Shown here: positions 17,705 to 26,423 of the stretch, piece by piece
Layout of the letters: each line of letters begins with the position of its first letter
Numbering within the stretch: the first letter of the stretch is position 1
DNA from: Jannaschia pohangensis
Lineage (GTDB): Bacteria; Pseudomonadota; Alphaproteobacteria; Rhodobacterales; Rhodobacteraceae
Length of the DNA stretch: 64,000 nucleotides
Assembly: GCF_900113875.1 (NCBI RefSeq)
Contig: NZ_FORA01000001.1
Coordinates: 558,001 to 622,000, forward strand
Direction of reading: 5' to 3'
The notes under the pieces: model-generated
The model's input: only the letters and a program-made list of their open reading frames with translations
The model's database searches: none
What the model was told of the DNA's origin: nothing
Position numbers and translations under genes: made by a program

Positions 17705-19186
17705 ATGTCTGACAACGACTGGCTTGCCCACCCTTTCGACGATGACAAACTGAAAGAGGAATGCGGCATCTTCGGTGTCGTCGGCGTCTCTTCCGCTGCG
17801 AATTTCACGGCCCTGGGCCTGCACGCCCTGCAACATCGCGGGCAGGAGGCCGGGGGCATCGTCGTCCACGACCCCGAGCAGGGGTTCAACTCGGTCCGGC
17901 GCTTCGGCTATGTGCGCGACAATTTCACCCAACAGGACGTGATGGACATGCTGCCCGGCCCCATCGGCATCGGGCACGTGCGCTATTCGACCTCCGGCTC
18001 CAAGGGGGCCACCGCCATCCGCGACGTGCAGCCCTTCTTCGGGGAATTCGCCATGGGCGGCGCGGCCATCGCACACAACGGCAACATAACCAACGCCGAC
18101 GCGCTGCGCCGCGAATTGATCGAACGCGGCTCCATCTTCCAGTCGAGCAGCGATTCCGAGTGCATCATCCACCTGATGGCGCGGTCCCTGCAACGCAACA
18201 TCCCCGAGCGGATGAAGGACGCGCTCCGCCGGGTCGAGGGCGCGTTCAGCGTCGTGGCCATGACCCGCAGCAAGCTGATCGGTGTGCGCGACCCGCTTGG
18301 GGTGCGCCCGCTGGTTCTGGGCCGCGTGACGGCGGAATCGGGCGACGGCTGGGTTCTGTCGTCCGAGACCTGCGCGCTCGACATCATCGGGGCAGAGTTC
18401 ATCCGGGAGATCGAGCCGGGCGAAATGGTGGTGATTTCCGAAAAGGAGGGCGTCACCTCCCACCGCCCCTTCGAGGCCCGCAAATCGCGGTTCTGCATCT
18501 TCGAGCATGTCTATTTCAGCCGACCCGACAGCATTCTGGGCGGCCGGTCCGTCTATTCCACGCGCGAGAACATCGGGCGCGAGCTGGCCAAGGAAGCCCC
18601 GGTCGATGCCGATCTGGTCTGTCCGGTGCCGGATTCGGGAACGCCCGCGGCCATCGGCTTCAGCCTCGAATCGGGCATCCCCTATGCCATGGGGATTATC
18701 CGCAACCAGTACATGGGCCGGACCTTCATCGAGCCGTCGGAGTCGATCCGCAACATGGGCGTGCGCCTCAAGCTGAACGTGAACCGGGCGCTGGTGCGCG
18801 GCAAGCGGATCATCCTTGTCGACGATTCGGTCGTGCGCGGCACCACCAGCCGCAAGATCAAGGAAATGATCCTGGATGCCGGCGCGGCAGAGGTTCACTT
18901 CCGCATCGCCTCGCCCCCGACCGCCTGGCCCTGTTTTTACGGGGTCGACACGCCGCAGCGCGAAAAGCTGCTGGCCGCGACCATGTCCGAGGACGAGATG
19001 CGCGAACATCTGGGGGTCGATTCCCTGCGCTTCATCTCGCTCGACGGGCTTTACCGCGCCGTGGGCGAGGCCGGGGGCCGCGATGGCAAGTCGCCACAGT
19101 ATTGCGACGCCTGTTTTTCCGGGGAATATCCGGTGGAACCCGCCGATCAGATCCAGAAGGGTTTTCAACTGAAAGCCGCCGAATAG
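17705..19186 (+). CDS. purF: Amidophosphoribosyltransferase PurF
   Basis: PurF catalyses the first committed step of purine synthesis, from PRPP and glutamine to phosphoribosylamine. The 493-residue precursor begins MSDNDWLAHPFDDDKLKEE followed by C20, the N-terminal nucleophile exposed by propeptide cleavage (CGIFGVVG). The glutaminase domain shows RHRGQEAGG and HNGNITNA. The PRPP site is IILVDDSVVRGTTSRK (about 365-380). Four C-terminal-half cysteines include CDACFSGEYP, consistent with the iron-sulfur class. The upstream 102 bp probably carry its own promoter. Confidence 0.97.
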   Translation: MSDNDWLAHPFDDDKLKEECGIFGVVGVSSAANFTALGLHALQHRGQEAGGIVVHDPEQGFNSVRRFGYVRDNFTQQDVMDMLPGPIGIGHVRYSTSGSKGATAIRDVQPFFGEFAMGGAAIAHNGNITNADALRRELIERGSIFQSSSDSECIIHLMARSLQRNIPERMKDALRRVEGAFSVVAMTRSKLIGVRDPLGVRPLVLGRVTAESGDGWVLSSETCALDIIGAEFIREIEPGEMVVISEKEGVTSHRPFEARKSRFCIFEHVYFSRPDSILGGRSVYSTRENIGRELAKEAPVDADLVCPVPDSGTPAAIGFSLESGIPYAMGIIRNQYMGRTFIEPSESIRNMGVRLKLNVNRALVRGKRIILVDDSVVRGTTSRKIKEMILDAGAAEVHFRIASPPTAWPCFYGVDTPQREKLLAATMSEDEMREHLGVDSLRFISLDGLYRAVGEAGGRDGKSPQYCDACFSGEYPVEPADQIQKGFQLKAAE

Positions 19187-19243
19187 GCTTTCATCCAAAC
19201 TTTTCCTTGTCAGGGCCGCATTGGATTGATTTGTCCAAGCCCG

Positions 19244-19717
19244 ATGACTTTGCGCCTTCGCCCCCACCACGTTCTGTGCTCGATCGGATTCGAGGGGTCG
19301 GGCTATGACGGGCCGTTCATCGCCAACATGAGGCATATCGTGACGCAGGTCCTGCGCGGCCCCGGCGGTCGCGATCAGCGGATTTGGATCAGCGATACGG
19401 CGGATGCGATCTGTGCACCCTGCCCCAAGCGCGTGGGCCTCGGCTGCGAAAGCCAGGACAAGATCGACCGCTTTGACCGCGACCACGCCGAAGCGCTGGA
19501 CCTGACCCCGGGACAGGCGTTGTCGTGGGGCGAATGCCATGACCGGGCCGTGGCCCGCGTGGTGCCTGCCGATCTGGACCGCATCTGTGCCGGCTGCGAG
19601 TGGCTGCCGCTCGGGATATGCAAGACGCGGTTGGCGGCGGCGATTGCGGCGCAACCGGGCATGGAAAAGGGCCGCCCCGGCGAAGAGACGGCCCCAAACG
19701 AAACGCCGGTCGTGTGA
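19244..19717 (+). CDS. DUF1284 domain protein
   Basis: The 157-residue product opens with the DUF1284 signature LRPHHVLCSIGFEGSGYDGPF. It has further cysteines in DAICAPCPKRVGLGCES, WGECHD and RICAGCEWLPLGICK, a pattern suited to binding a metal or iron-sulfur cluster. The biochemical function of the family is unknown. ATG 19244 (MTLRLRPHH) is preferred over 19226. It follows purF by 57 nt and converges on bioY, with 4 nt between the two stops. Confidence 0.85.
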   Translation: MTLRLRPHHVLCSIGFEGSGYDGPFIANMRHIVTQVLRGPGGRDQRIWISDTADAICAPCPKRVGLGCESQDKIDRFDRDHAEALDLTPGQALSWGECHDRAVARVVPADLDRICAGCEWLPLGICKTRLAAAIAAQPGMEKGRPGEETAPNETPVV

Positions 19718-19721
19718 CCGA

Positions 19722-20309
19722 TCAGGCCTGACGGTTGCGCAGGGCGTTTGCGGCACCGGCCACGATCAGCGCGGCCAGGATCGCCTTGACCGCATCCCCG
19801 ATCAGGAACGGCGCCATGAAGCCCTGCACCACGGTGCCGAAGTCGAGCGTCGTCCATCCGGCGTCGATGCCCGCGACCTGCGCGACACCAAGGGGCCAGG
19901 CCAGACCCGGCACATACAGCAGAGCGGAGGCGGCCAGCGTCACCAGCGACAGCTTGACCGGGCCGGTGATGCCCCGGTCCGTGGCCAGACCGGCCAGGAA
20001 GGCCAAGCCGACGAAGCCCACAAGGAAGCCCGCTGTGGGGCCCGCAAAGGCCGCGCCATTGGCGAAATTCGCCAGAACCGGCGCACCCAGCATCGCCTGA
20101 CCCAGCCAGACCAGAACCGTGATCGCGCCCAGACGGGCCCCCAGGGTCAGGCCGACCATCAGAACCGCGAGGGTCTGAAGCGTCATCGGTACGGGAAAGA
20201 AGGGCACGCTCACCTGGCTGGCAATCGCCAGAACGGCGGTGCCGCCCAGCACAAGTCCCGCCTGCTTCAGCAGGGTCATGCGGCCAAGGGCCATGGTCGT
20301 CAGGGTCAT
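19722..20309 (-). CDS. bioY: Biotin transporter S component BioY
   Basis: BioY is the substrate-binding membrane subunit of ECF-type biotin uptake, or works alone in some alphaproteobacteria. The 195-residue product has six hydrophobic segments and the motifs ASQVSVPFFPVPMTLQTLAV and NGAAFAGPTAGFLVGF typical of the family. ATG 20309 is preceded by GAGGAGG. No bioM/bioN genes are adjacent, so it is either a solitary BioY or served by a module elsewhere. I looked for a BioR operator (TTATAGATAA type) upstream and saw none. Confidence 0.93.
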   Translation of the reverse strand: MTLTTMALGRMTLLKQAGLVLGGTAVLAIASQVSVPFFPVPMTLQTLAVLMVGLTLGARLGAITVLVWLGQAMLGAPVLANFANGAAFAGPTAGFLVGFVGLAFLAGLATDRGITGPVKLSLVTLAASALLYVPGLAWPLGVAQVAGIDAGWTTLDFGTVVQGFMAPFLIGDAVKAILAALIVAGAANALRNRQA

Positions 20310-20412
20310 GTCGTCCTCCTCATCGGGATGGCTGTCTGTCATGGGTTCTTTTCCGTGGCGCGGGGCGGACTGTCAACTTGAACCCGCGCGGCGGACATGG
20401 CACCGGGTGCCC

Positions 20413-21081
20413 ATGACACAGCAGACCGACAAGATGCCCCTCGCCCTCGTCACCGGTGCCTCGCGCGGGTTGGGATGTGCCGTGGCCGAATACCTGGCGG
20501 CCAGGGGCCATCACGTGTTGGCCGTGGCGCGCACCCAGGGTGCACTGGAAGAGCTGGACGACCGCATCAAGGCGGCGGGCGGTCAGGCCACGCTGGCCCC
20601 GATGGATGTGACCAACGCGGGCGCGATGCAGCATCTGTGCCAAAGCATTCACGACCGGTGGGGCGCCCTGCCCCTCTGGGTTCATACGGCGGTGCATACG
20701 CCGCCCCTGTCGCCCGCGACGATGGCCGACGAGAAGGATTTCGCCAAGACGCTGGCCACCAATGTCACGGCGCTGCAACGGCTCATCCCCTATGTCGACC
20801 CGTTGCTGCGGGCGGCCGGGCGGGGTCAGGCGGTGTTCTTCGACGACCCGCGCCCGCTCAAGTTTGCGTCGGCCTATATGGCGGCCAAGGCGGCGCAGCG
20901 CGCCATGATCGAGGCGTGGCAGGCCGAAGCCGTGACCGAAAGCGCCGCGCGGGTCCATCTGCTGACGCCAGCGCCCATGCCCACGGCGGTGCGCGCCCGG
21001 TTCCACCCGGGCGAGGATCGCGCGCCGCTGGCCGACACGAGGGCCGAGGCGGCGCGCCTCATGACGCTGATCGGGGTCTGA
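20413..21081 (+). CDS. SDR-family oxidoreductase lacking the usual catalytic serine
   Basis: The 222-residue product has the Rossmann motif TGASRGLG (14-21), an NVTA segment (about 117-120) and the YxxxK pair Y155/K159 (SAYMAAK). The serine normally found about 13 residues before the tyrosine is replaced: this stretch reads VFFDDPRPLKF. Classical hydride-transfer catalysis may therefore be impaired or altered. The substrate is unknown. It starts at ATG 20413, divergent from bioY, and its stop is 3 nt from the convergent end of zapA. Confidence 0.8.
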   Translation: MTQQTDKMPLALVTGASRGLGCAVAEYLAARGHHVLAVARTQGALEELDDRIKAAGGQATLAPMDVTNAGAMQHLCQSIHDRWGALPLWVHTAVHTPPLSPATMADEKDFAKTLATNVTALQRLIPYVDPLLRAAGRGQAVFFDDPRPLKFASAYMAAKAAQRAMIEAWQAEAVTESAARVHLLTPAPMPTAVRARFHPGEDRAPLADTRAEAARLMTLIGV

Positions 21082-21084
21082 GCC

Positions 21085-21483
21085 TCAGGCCTGTCCGGCG
21101 GCCTGCGCGGCCAGAGCTTCCGCCTGGGCGGCCAGCGCGTCGAGCCGGTCGATGGCCGATTGTGGCACGACTTCGCGGACCACCTCGACTTCGCGCACTT
21201 CGGGTTCCGCCGAATTGGCCTGCATCTCCGACAGAAGCTGGGTCTGCTGCGCCAGGCGCTTGTCCAGCGTGCGCAACTCCTCGTCGGCCGAGATCGACTT
21301 GTCGGCCAGCATGAGCCCCGCCATCAGAAGCATCCGGTCCGCCGTGAGCCGCGCGCCCGAGCCGGTCAGGATCGTCGCCTCGCGGTTGAGCAGCTCCGCC
21401 GCGGCGCTGAGGTAGCCCTCCTCGCCCTCCTGGCAGTTTACCGTAAACGCGCGTCCGCCGATTTCGATTGTCATGTCAGGCAT
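21085..21483 (-). CDS. zapA: Cell division protein ZapA
   Basis: ZapA cross-links FtsZ filaments at the division ring. The 132-residue product has the globular domain MTIEIGGRAFTVNCQEGEEG and LTADRMLLMAGLMLADK, followed by a coiled coil (RTLDKRLAQQTQLLSEMQ). A second helical tail (SAIDRLDALAAQAEALAAQA) makes it longer than the E. coli protein. Start codons at 21483 and 21474 are both possible. It overlaps the preceding coiled-coil gene, so the two are co-translated. Confidence 0.92.
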   Translation of the reverse strand: MPDMTIEIGGRAFTVNCQEGEEGYLSAAAELLNREATILTGSGARLTADRMLLMAGLMLADKSISADEELRTLDKRLAQQTQLLSEMQANSAEPEVREVEVVREVVPQSAIDRLDALAAQAEALAAQAAGQA

Positions 21484-21850
21484 TTGCCGTCTCCAGCATG
21501 GGTTCCAGTTCGGCCAGCAGGGCCTTCATTTCGGCCAGGTCCATTGCCCGGGCGGCGGTCAATTCGGCGATCCGCGACTCGAGTGCGGCGACATCCGCCT
21601 GGGGTGCGGCCGGCGTCGCCTCGGCGGCTTCGGCCCGGTCGATCGCCTTCGAGAGCGCGGCTTCCCGCTCCTTCGCTTCGCTTTCCAACGTGACGATGCG
21701 CTGGCGCGCCACCAGAAGCTCGGCCTCGACCGCCTTCAGCTCCGCCGAATGGTCCGGCGCATCCGCCTTTGCGGCGACGGCGGCCATGGCCGCGCCAAGC
21801 GCCGCTTCGATCCGCGCGATGCGGCTGTCTATCTCTGCCTGATCGGGCAT
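21476..21850 (-). CDS. Coiled-coil protein co-translated with ZapA
   Basis: The 124-residue acidic protein is nearly all heptad helix ([20 protein letters not shown], then [22 protein letters not shown] and [20 protein letters not shown]). An Ala/Pro hinge at about 75-85 separates two helices. It begins at ATG 21850 and overlaps the zapA start by 8 nt, so it is the first gene of a two-gene unit. The position and shape suggest a ZapA partner, similar in role to ZapB in enterobacteria. This is inference from context, since I see no ZapB sequence signature. Confidence 0.75.
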   Translation of the reverse strand: MPDQAEIDSRIARIEAALGAAMAAVAAKADAPDHSAELKAVEAELLVARQRIVTLESEAKEREAALSKAIDRAEAAEATPAAPQADVAALESRIAELTAARAMDLAEMKALLAELEPMLETANA

Positions 21851-21980
21851 GTTGCCCCCCTGTTTTGCCTTTGCCCACAAGGGACCGCAAATCTGCTCAC
21901 ATGTCAAAGCCCCCGCGCGGCGCAGGTTGCGCCCCGGCCACAGCCTGCTAGGAGGATGCGACAGTGACGGAGATGCCAGA

Positions 21981-24035
21981 ATGAGCAACCAGACCCCCGA
22001 AGCCAGCCCCGACAAACCCCTCGATCTCGACGCGCTGCGCGCCGCGAACCCGGGCCACTGGCGCCGCGCCACCGCGATCCGCACCCTGACGCTGGATGCC
22101 GTGGCCGCCGCCAACTCCGGCCATTCGGGCATGCCCATGGGAATGGCCGACGTCGCGACCGTCCTTTATGAAAAGCACCTCAAGTTCGACGCCAGCCGCC
22201 CCGACTGGCCCGACCGCGACCGTTTCGTCCTGTCAGCGGGCCATGGATCGATGCTGCTCTATTCGCTGCTGCATCTGACCGGCTATCCCGAGATGACGCT
22301 CGACCAGCTGCGCAACTTCCGCCAGCTTGGCGCGATCACCGCCGGGCATCCCGAATACGGCCACGCCCCGGGTATCGAGACGACGACCGGCCCCCTGGGT
22401 CAGGGCATCGCCACCGCCGTCGGCATGGCCATCGCCGAAGAGATCCAGCGCGCGCGCTTCGGTCGCAAGATCGTCGAGCATCGCACCTGGGTCATCGCGG
22501 GCGACGGCTGCCTGATGGAGGGGGTCAGCCAGGAGGCCATCGCGCTGGCGGGCAAGCTGGAGCTGAGCCACCTGATCGTGCTGTGGGACAACAACGGCAT
22601 CACCATCGACGGCAAGGTGTCGCTGTCGGACATCACCGACCAGAAACAGCGATTCAAGGCCTCGGGCTGGAACGTGATCGAGGTGGACGGCCATGACCCC
22701 GTCGCCATCGACGCGGCCCTGTCGGACGCCAAGAAGGGCCGCAAGCCCACCATGGTCGCCTGCAAGACGCATATCGCCATCGGGTCGAGCGCGCAGGACA
22801 CCTCCAAGGGCCACGGCGCGCTGACCGATCCCGACCTGATCGCCGCCACCCGCCGCGCCTATGGCTGGGAACATGGGCCCTTCGACATCCCTGCCGACAT
22901 CAAGGCCGAGTGGGAGGCCATCGGTGCCCGCGGCGCCGAGGCGCGTGCCGAATGGGAAATGCGCCTGGCCGAACTGGGCGCAGGCAAGCGCGGCGAATTC
23001 GAGCGCGCCCTCAAGGGCGCGCCGCCGCGCCGCCTGTCAGCCACGATCCGCGCGCTGAAAAAGCAGGTCAGCGAAAGCACCCCCAAGGTCGCCACGCGCA
23101 AATCCTCCGAGATGGTGCTGGAGGTGGTGAACCCCATCATGCCCGAAACCATCGGCGGGTCGGCGGACCTGACCGGGTCGAACAACACGCTGACCAAGGA
23201 CATGGGCGTGTTTTCCCCCGAGGATCGCGCCGGGCGCTATATCTATTACGGCATCCGCGAACACGGCATGGCCGCCGCACTGAACGGCATGGCGCTGCAC
23301 GGCGGGGCGCGGGCCTACGGCGGGACGTTCTTCTGCTTCACCGATTACGCCCGGCCGGCCATGCGCCTGTCGGCCCTGATGGGCATTCCGGTGACCTATG
23401 TGATGACCCATGACAGCATCGGTCTGGGCGAAGACGGCCCGACCCACCAGCCGGTGGAGCATCTGGCGATCTGCCGCGCCACGCCCAACACCAATGTCTT
23501 CCGCCCCTGCGACACGGTCGAGACGGCGGAGGCCTGGGAGCTGGCGCTGACCTCGACCTCGACCCCGTCGGTCCTGTCGCTGACGCGGCAGGGATTGCGG
23601 ACGTTGCGCACCGCCCATTCCAACAAGAACCTGGTCAGCCAAGGGGCCTACATCCTCGCCGATGCCACCGAAAAGCGGATGGTCATCCTGATGGCGACCG
23701 GTTCCGAAGTGGAAATCGCCATGGCCGCCCGCGACATCCTGGAGCGCGACGGGATCGGGACGCGCGTCGTGTCGATGCCCTGCTGGGAATTGTTCGAGAC
23801 CCAGGACGAGAAGTACCGCAAGAAGGTGTTGCCCGCAGGCCCCGTCCGCGTGGCCGTCGAGGCGGGCATCCGCTTCGGCTGGGACCGTTGGCTTTACGGC
23901 GAGCGCGGCAAGCGCGACAAGGGCGCCTTCGTCGGCATGCACGACTTCGGCGCCTCCGCCCCGTCCGAAGTTCTGTTCGAACACTTCGGCATAACCGCCG
24001 AAGCCGTCGCCAAGGCCGCCCGCGAGATGTTGTAG
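21981..24035 (+). CDS. tkt: Transketolase
   Basis: This thiamine diphosphate enzyme shuttles two-carbon units in the pentose phosphate (and Calvin) pathways. The 684-residue product has [17 protein letters not shown] near the N-terminus, the TPP motif GDGCLMEG, extending to a distal NN (about 174-205), [11 protein letters not shown] (about 393) and the pyrimidine-domain [18 protein letters not shown]. Length and order match bacterial Tkt. It starts at ATG 21981, divergent from the zapA unit, and ends at a visible terminator. With the two gap genes, pgk and the aldolase it forms a carbon-metabolism neighbourhood. Confidence 0.97.
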   Translation: MSNQTPEASPDKPLDLDALRAANPGHWRRATAIRTLTLDAVAAANSGHSGMPMGMADVATVLYEKHLKFDASRPDWPDRDRFVLSAGHGSMLLYSLLHLTGYPEMTLDQLRNFRQLGAITAGHPEYGHAPGIETTTGPLGQGIATAVGMAIAEEIQRARFGRKIVEHRTWVIAGDGCLMEGVSQEAIALAGKLELSHLIVLWDNNGITIDGKVSLSDITDQKQRFKASGWNVIEVDGHDPVAIDAALSDAKKGRKPTMVACKTHIAIGSSAQDTSKGHGALTDPDLIAATRRAYGWEHGPFDIPADIKAEWEAIGARGAEARAEWEMRLAELGAGKRGEFERALKGAPPRRLSATIRALKKQVSESTPKVATRKSSEMVLEVVNPIMPETIGGSADLTGSNNTLTKDMGVFSPEDRAGRYIYYGIREHGMAAALNGMALHGGARAYGGTFFCFTDYARPAMRLSALMGIPVTYVMTHDSIGLGEDGPTHQPVEHLAICRATPNTNVFRPCDTVETAEAWELALTSTSTPSVLSLTRQGLRTLRTAHSNKNLVSQGAYILADATEKRMVILMATGSEVEIAMAARDILERDGIGTRVVSMPCWELFETQDEKYRKKVLPAGPVRVAVEAGIRFGWDRWLYGERGKRDKGAFVGMHDFGASAPSEVLFEHFGITAEAVAKAAREML

Positions 24036-24085
24036 GACCGAGGTCCATGCGGACATGGTCTTCGGACCGATGGAGCATCAGGGAG

Positions 24086-24116
24086 GGGTGGCCCAGGGGC
24101 CGCCCTTCTTGTTTTT
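24086..24116 (+). terminator. Rho-independent terminator after tkt
   Basis: GGGTGGCC (24086-24093) pairs with GGCCGCCC (24098-24105), with one G-T wobble and the 4-nt loop CAGG. It is followed by TTCTTGTTTTT. The hairpin plus T-tract on the plus strand begins 50 nt after the tkt stop and ends before the NYN-domain gene. Confidence 0.75.
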
Positions 24117-24161
24117 CAGGCCGCCACAGGATTGCCACGAGAGGATGATCCGTTCGGCGAT

Positions 24162-24878
24162 ATGAAACACGATTCCGACATGAGCTTTGCGCCCCCTGCC
24201 CTGACGACGGCCGTCTTCATAGACGCGGACAACATCTCGGCGCGCCACGCTGCCACCATATTCGCCGAAGGGGGCAGATCCCCGCGCATGATGCGGGCCT
24301 ATGGCGATGCGATCAGGGCAAAGGAATGGCGCGCCCACCATGCGGTGGAGTTCCGGGATACCGGCACCGGGAAGAATGCGTCGGACCTGGCGCTTGCCGT
24401 GGATGCAATCGACGCGGCACACAGTTGCGGATTGACCCGTGTCATCATCTGCAGTTCCGACGGGGACTTCCGACATCTCGCCCTCGCCCTGCGCGCGATG
24501 GGCGTGCACGTCATCGGTATCGGCGAGGCGGCCAAAAGGCCCAAGCCCTTCGCGACTGTCTGCTCCAGATGGATCGGTCTGCCGGACCTTTCGGAATACG
24601 GGGTCGGACCCGTATCGTTGTCCGATCAGCGGCTTTGCGAAGTTCTGCGGGACTTCATCAAGGTCAATTCCAAAGGCGGACGCGGCGTCGCCATATCGCA
24701 GATCAACCGGCACGTCATGTCCGACATCAGCAAACAAGACCAAACCGTTCCGTCGCGGTGGCGCCGCTGCCTGTCCGACACAGACAAGTTCGCCGTCGAC
24801 AGGACAGACGCCGACGGCACCCGCCTGCCAGACCCGATGGTCCGGTTCCTGCCGGACGGGTTCAGGGCATCCGCCTGA
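24162..24878 (+). CDS. NYN (PIN-like) domain nuclease with C-terminal OST-HTH-like region
   Basis: The 238-residue product has the NYN/LabA acidic site: D21 and D23 in FIDADNIS, D74 in NASDLALAVD and D100/D102 in SSDGDFRHLA. This fits a metal-dependent ribonuclease of the PIN-like fold. Residues about 155-230 (LRDFIKVNSKGGRGVAISQI and on) look like a winged OST-HTH/LOTUS RNA-binding module, though this is less sure. ATG 24162 is used; ATG 24180 is also possible and neither has a strong ribosome site. It is convergent with the unknown gene that ends at 24886. Confidence 0.8.
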   Translation: MKHDSDMSFAPPALTTAVFIDADNISARHAATIFAEGGRSPRMMRAYGDAIRAKEWRAHHAVEFRDTGTGKNASDLALAVDAIDAAHSCGLTRVIICSSDGDFRHLALALRAMGVHVIGIGEAAKRPKPFATVCSRWIGLPDLSEYGVGPVSLSDQRLCEVLRDFIKVNSKGGRGVAISQINRHVMSDISKQDQTVPSRWRRCLSDTDKFAVDRTDADGTRLPDPMVRFLPDGFRASA

Positions 24879-24885
24879 CCCCCGC

Positions 24886-26367
24886 TCAGATCGGCCCCCC
24901 GAATTTCGTCCGTCGCGTATGGAGGCCCCAGGGTTCGCGGACCTTGGGGTTATCGAAGAACGTGGTCTTGATGCCGAGTCCCGGGTCGGTGTCCGTGCCC
25001 GGAAGGAAGAACTTGCTGGCCAAAGCCACCGGGGCGATCCTGAGCGTGGGCGGGGGTGGGCCATAGCCGCCGCCGGTCGAGGCAAAGCAGCTACCGAAGA
25101 ACCAGTTGTCGTTCCAGAAGTCGCCGCAGCCGGCATCCTCTGACGGGCCGCGCAGAATGCCCTTTTCGTGATCGTAGGCGCGCTTGCGTTCCTTGCAGAA
25201 TTGCTGGTGCTGGATCACGCCCCAAGTGTTGCTCGACGATCCGCCGCGATAGGTCTCGGTCTCGGATTTCAGCTTCATCAGCGCCATGAGGCACGCCGTG
25301 TGAAACCCCACCCTTTGCGCGCGGCGGATCGGGGCGGCATCATCGGGCCAGTCGATGTCCTTGGCGATGACCGCGGCGCAAAAGCCGTCGAGGTTGCCCC
25401 AATCGGAAACCAGCGCCACAAGCGCGTGCTCCACCGCTCCGATGGTCGCCTCGAACTGGACGAAAAGCGCGGCCTCCATCTCCGCGATCTGCGCCTTCAC
25501 CACGCCCGAGGCCCCGGTCTTTGCACGCGCCACGTTCCACAGAATGCCGAACGCCTTGCCCACGGCCCAATGCACCTGCCCCAGTCCCGCCGTGATCACC
25601 GCGACGGCGATATCCACCGACAGCGGCACCTCTGCCTTGGGGTCGCACAGGCCGTAGCGCGAATTGAGAAGGCCCATGAACCCCAGGTCAGAGAACATCT
25701 GGTCGCGGATGTAGTTGCGCATCTTGCCGTCGTGGTCGAACCATTCCCGTGCGCGTTGAAAGTGCCGCAACTCGACCTGAAGATGGGCGATGACCTCGTC
25801 CCAGGCCTTGCGGTCGATGCGCGGTTTGCGGACGGGTCGCTTCAATCGGTCCAGGTCCGACGGCGCCAGCGTCTTGCCCCCGTCCTGCCAGGGGACGACA
25901 CCGCCCAACTGGCGCACGATCTCGTCGTGGGCCTCGGCCAGCTTGCCGGTATAGCCCTGTTCGGGGAAGGGCACGCCGCTCGGCTTGGCCGCAAGCACCG
26001 CCTCCCAGACGGCTTCGGCAGGGGTGGCGGCGGCGGCGAGCGGCAGCAGGTCGGGCCGCAATTGGGCGACGATCGTTGCGACGTCCGCCTCCGGGTCCTG
26101 CGGCGCGGGCGGGATGTGGACGTCCGGCAGCCCGCGTTCCAGCGTCATCCCCGGCAGGGAAAGCCCCTCCATCGCGGCAATGATCTGCGCCTCCTCCGCC
26201 TCGGTCGCCTCGGGCAGGCGAAGGCGCAGATGCGGCAGCTCCGCTTCGACGCGCAGGTCCATATCGGTGACGCGGGCGCGGAGTTTTCGTGGAAGCGCAT
26301 CGCGAAGCGACTCCAGCCCGGCAATGAAATCGCATGGTTCGGTCTGTACGATCGTCAGGTCCATCAT
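24886..26367 (-). CDS. Large protein of unknown function
   Basis: The 493-residue product belongs to no family I recognise. It has an N-terminal acidic helical part with proline-rich DVHIPPAPQDPE (about 80-92), then a middle region with alternating hydrophobic and helical segments (SVDIAVAVITAGLGQVHWAV). The C-terminal part contains clustered cysteines and aromatics (SEDAGCGDFWNDNWFFGSCF). No signal peptide or certain membrane helix is seen. The start at 26367 has GGGGGGAAGGG immediately upstream, partly within a possible C-run/G-run hairpin. It follows the DUF808 gene by 56 nt. Confidence 0.75.
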   Translation of the reverse strand: MMDLTIVQTEPCDFIAGLESLRDALPRKLRARVTDMDLRVEAELPHLRLRLPEATEAEEAQIIAAMEGLSLPGMTLERGLPDVHIPPAPQDPEADVATIVAQLRPDLLPLAAAATPAEAVWEAVLAAKPSGVPFPEQGYTGKLAEAHDEIVRQLGGVVPWQDGGKTLAPSDLDRLKRPVRKPRIDRKAWDEVIAHLQVELRHFQRAREWFDHDGKMRNYIRDQMFSDLGFMGLLNSRYGLCDPKAEVPLSVDIAVAVITAGLGQVHWAVGKAFGILWNVARAKTGASGVVKAQIAEMEAALFVQFEATIGAVEHALVALVSDWGNLDGFCAAVIAKDIDWPDDAAPIRRAQRVGFHTACLMALMKLKSETETYRGGSSSNTWGVIQHQQFCKERKRAYDHEKGILRGPSEDAGCGDFWNDNWFFGSCFASTGGGYGPPPPTLRIAPVALASKFFLPGTDTDPGLGIKTTFFDNPKVREPWGLHTRRTKFGGPI

Positions 26368-26410
26368 CCCTTCCCCCCTTTTGACTTGGGGGAGATGGAT
26401 ACACGTTTAC

Positions 26411-26420
26411 CTTACGTAAG
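26411..26420. promoter_or_regulatory. CTTACGTAAG palindrome before the unknown 493-residue gene
   Basis: A perfect 10-bp palindrome sits in the 56-bp AT-richer gap between the DUF808 stop and the start at 26367. On the minus strand it is followed by GTAAAC. It is a plausible operator, although the gap is short for a full promoter. Chance occurrence of a 10-bp palindrome in this window cannot be excluded. Confidence 0.3.
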
Positions 26421-26423
26421 TCA

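Noticed and set aside
17666-19756. 696-codon minus-strand frame opposite purF
   Set aside because: Shadow of purF and the DUF1284 gene, no recognisable domain.
20310-20412. BioR operator upstream of bioY
   Set aside because: No TTATAGATAA-like palindrome was found in the divergent region with the SDR gene.
19700-21100. 6S RNA gene next to zapA
   Set aside because: Only 3 nt separate the zapA end from the convergent SDR gene, and no other gap is large enough for the 6S fold.
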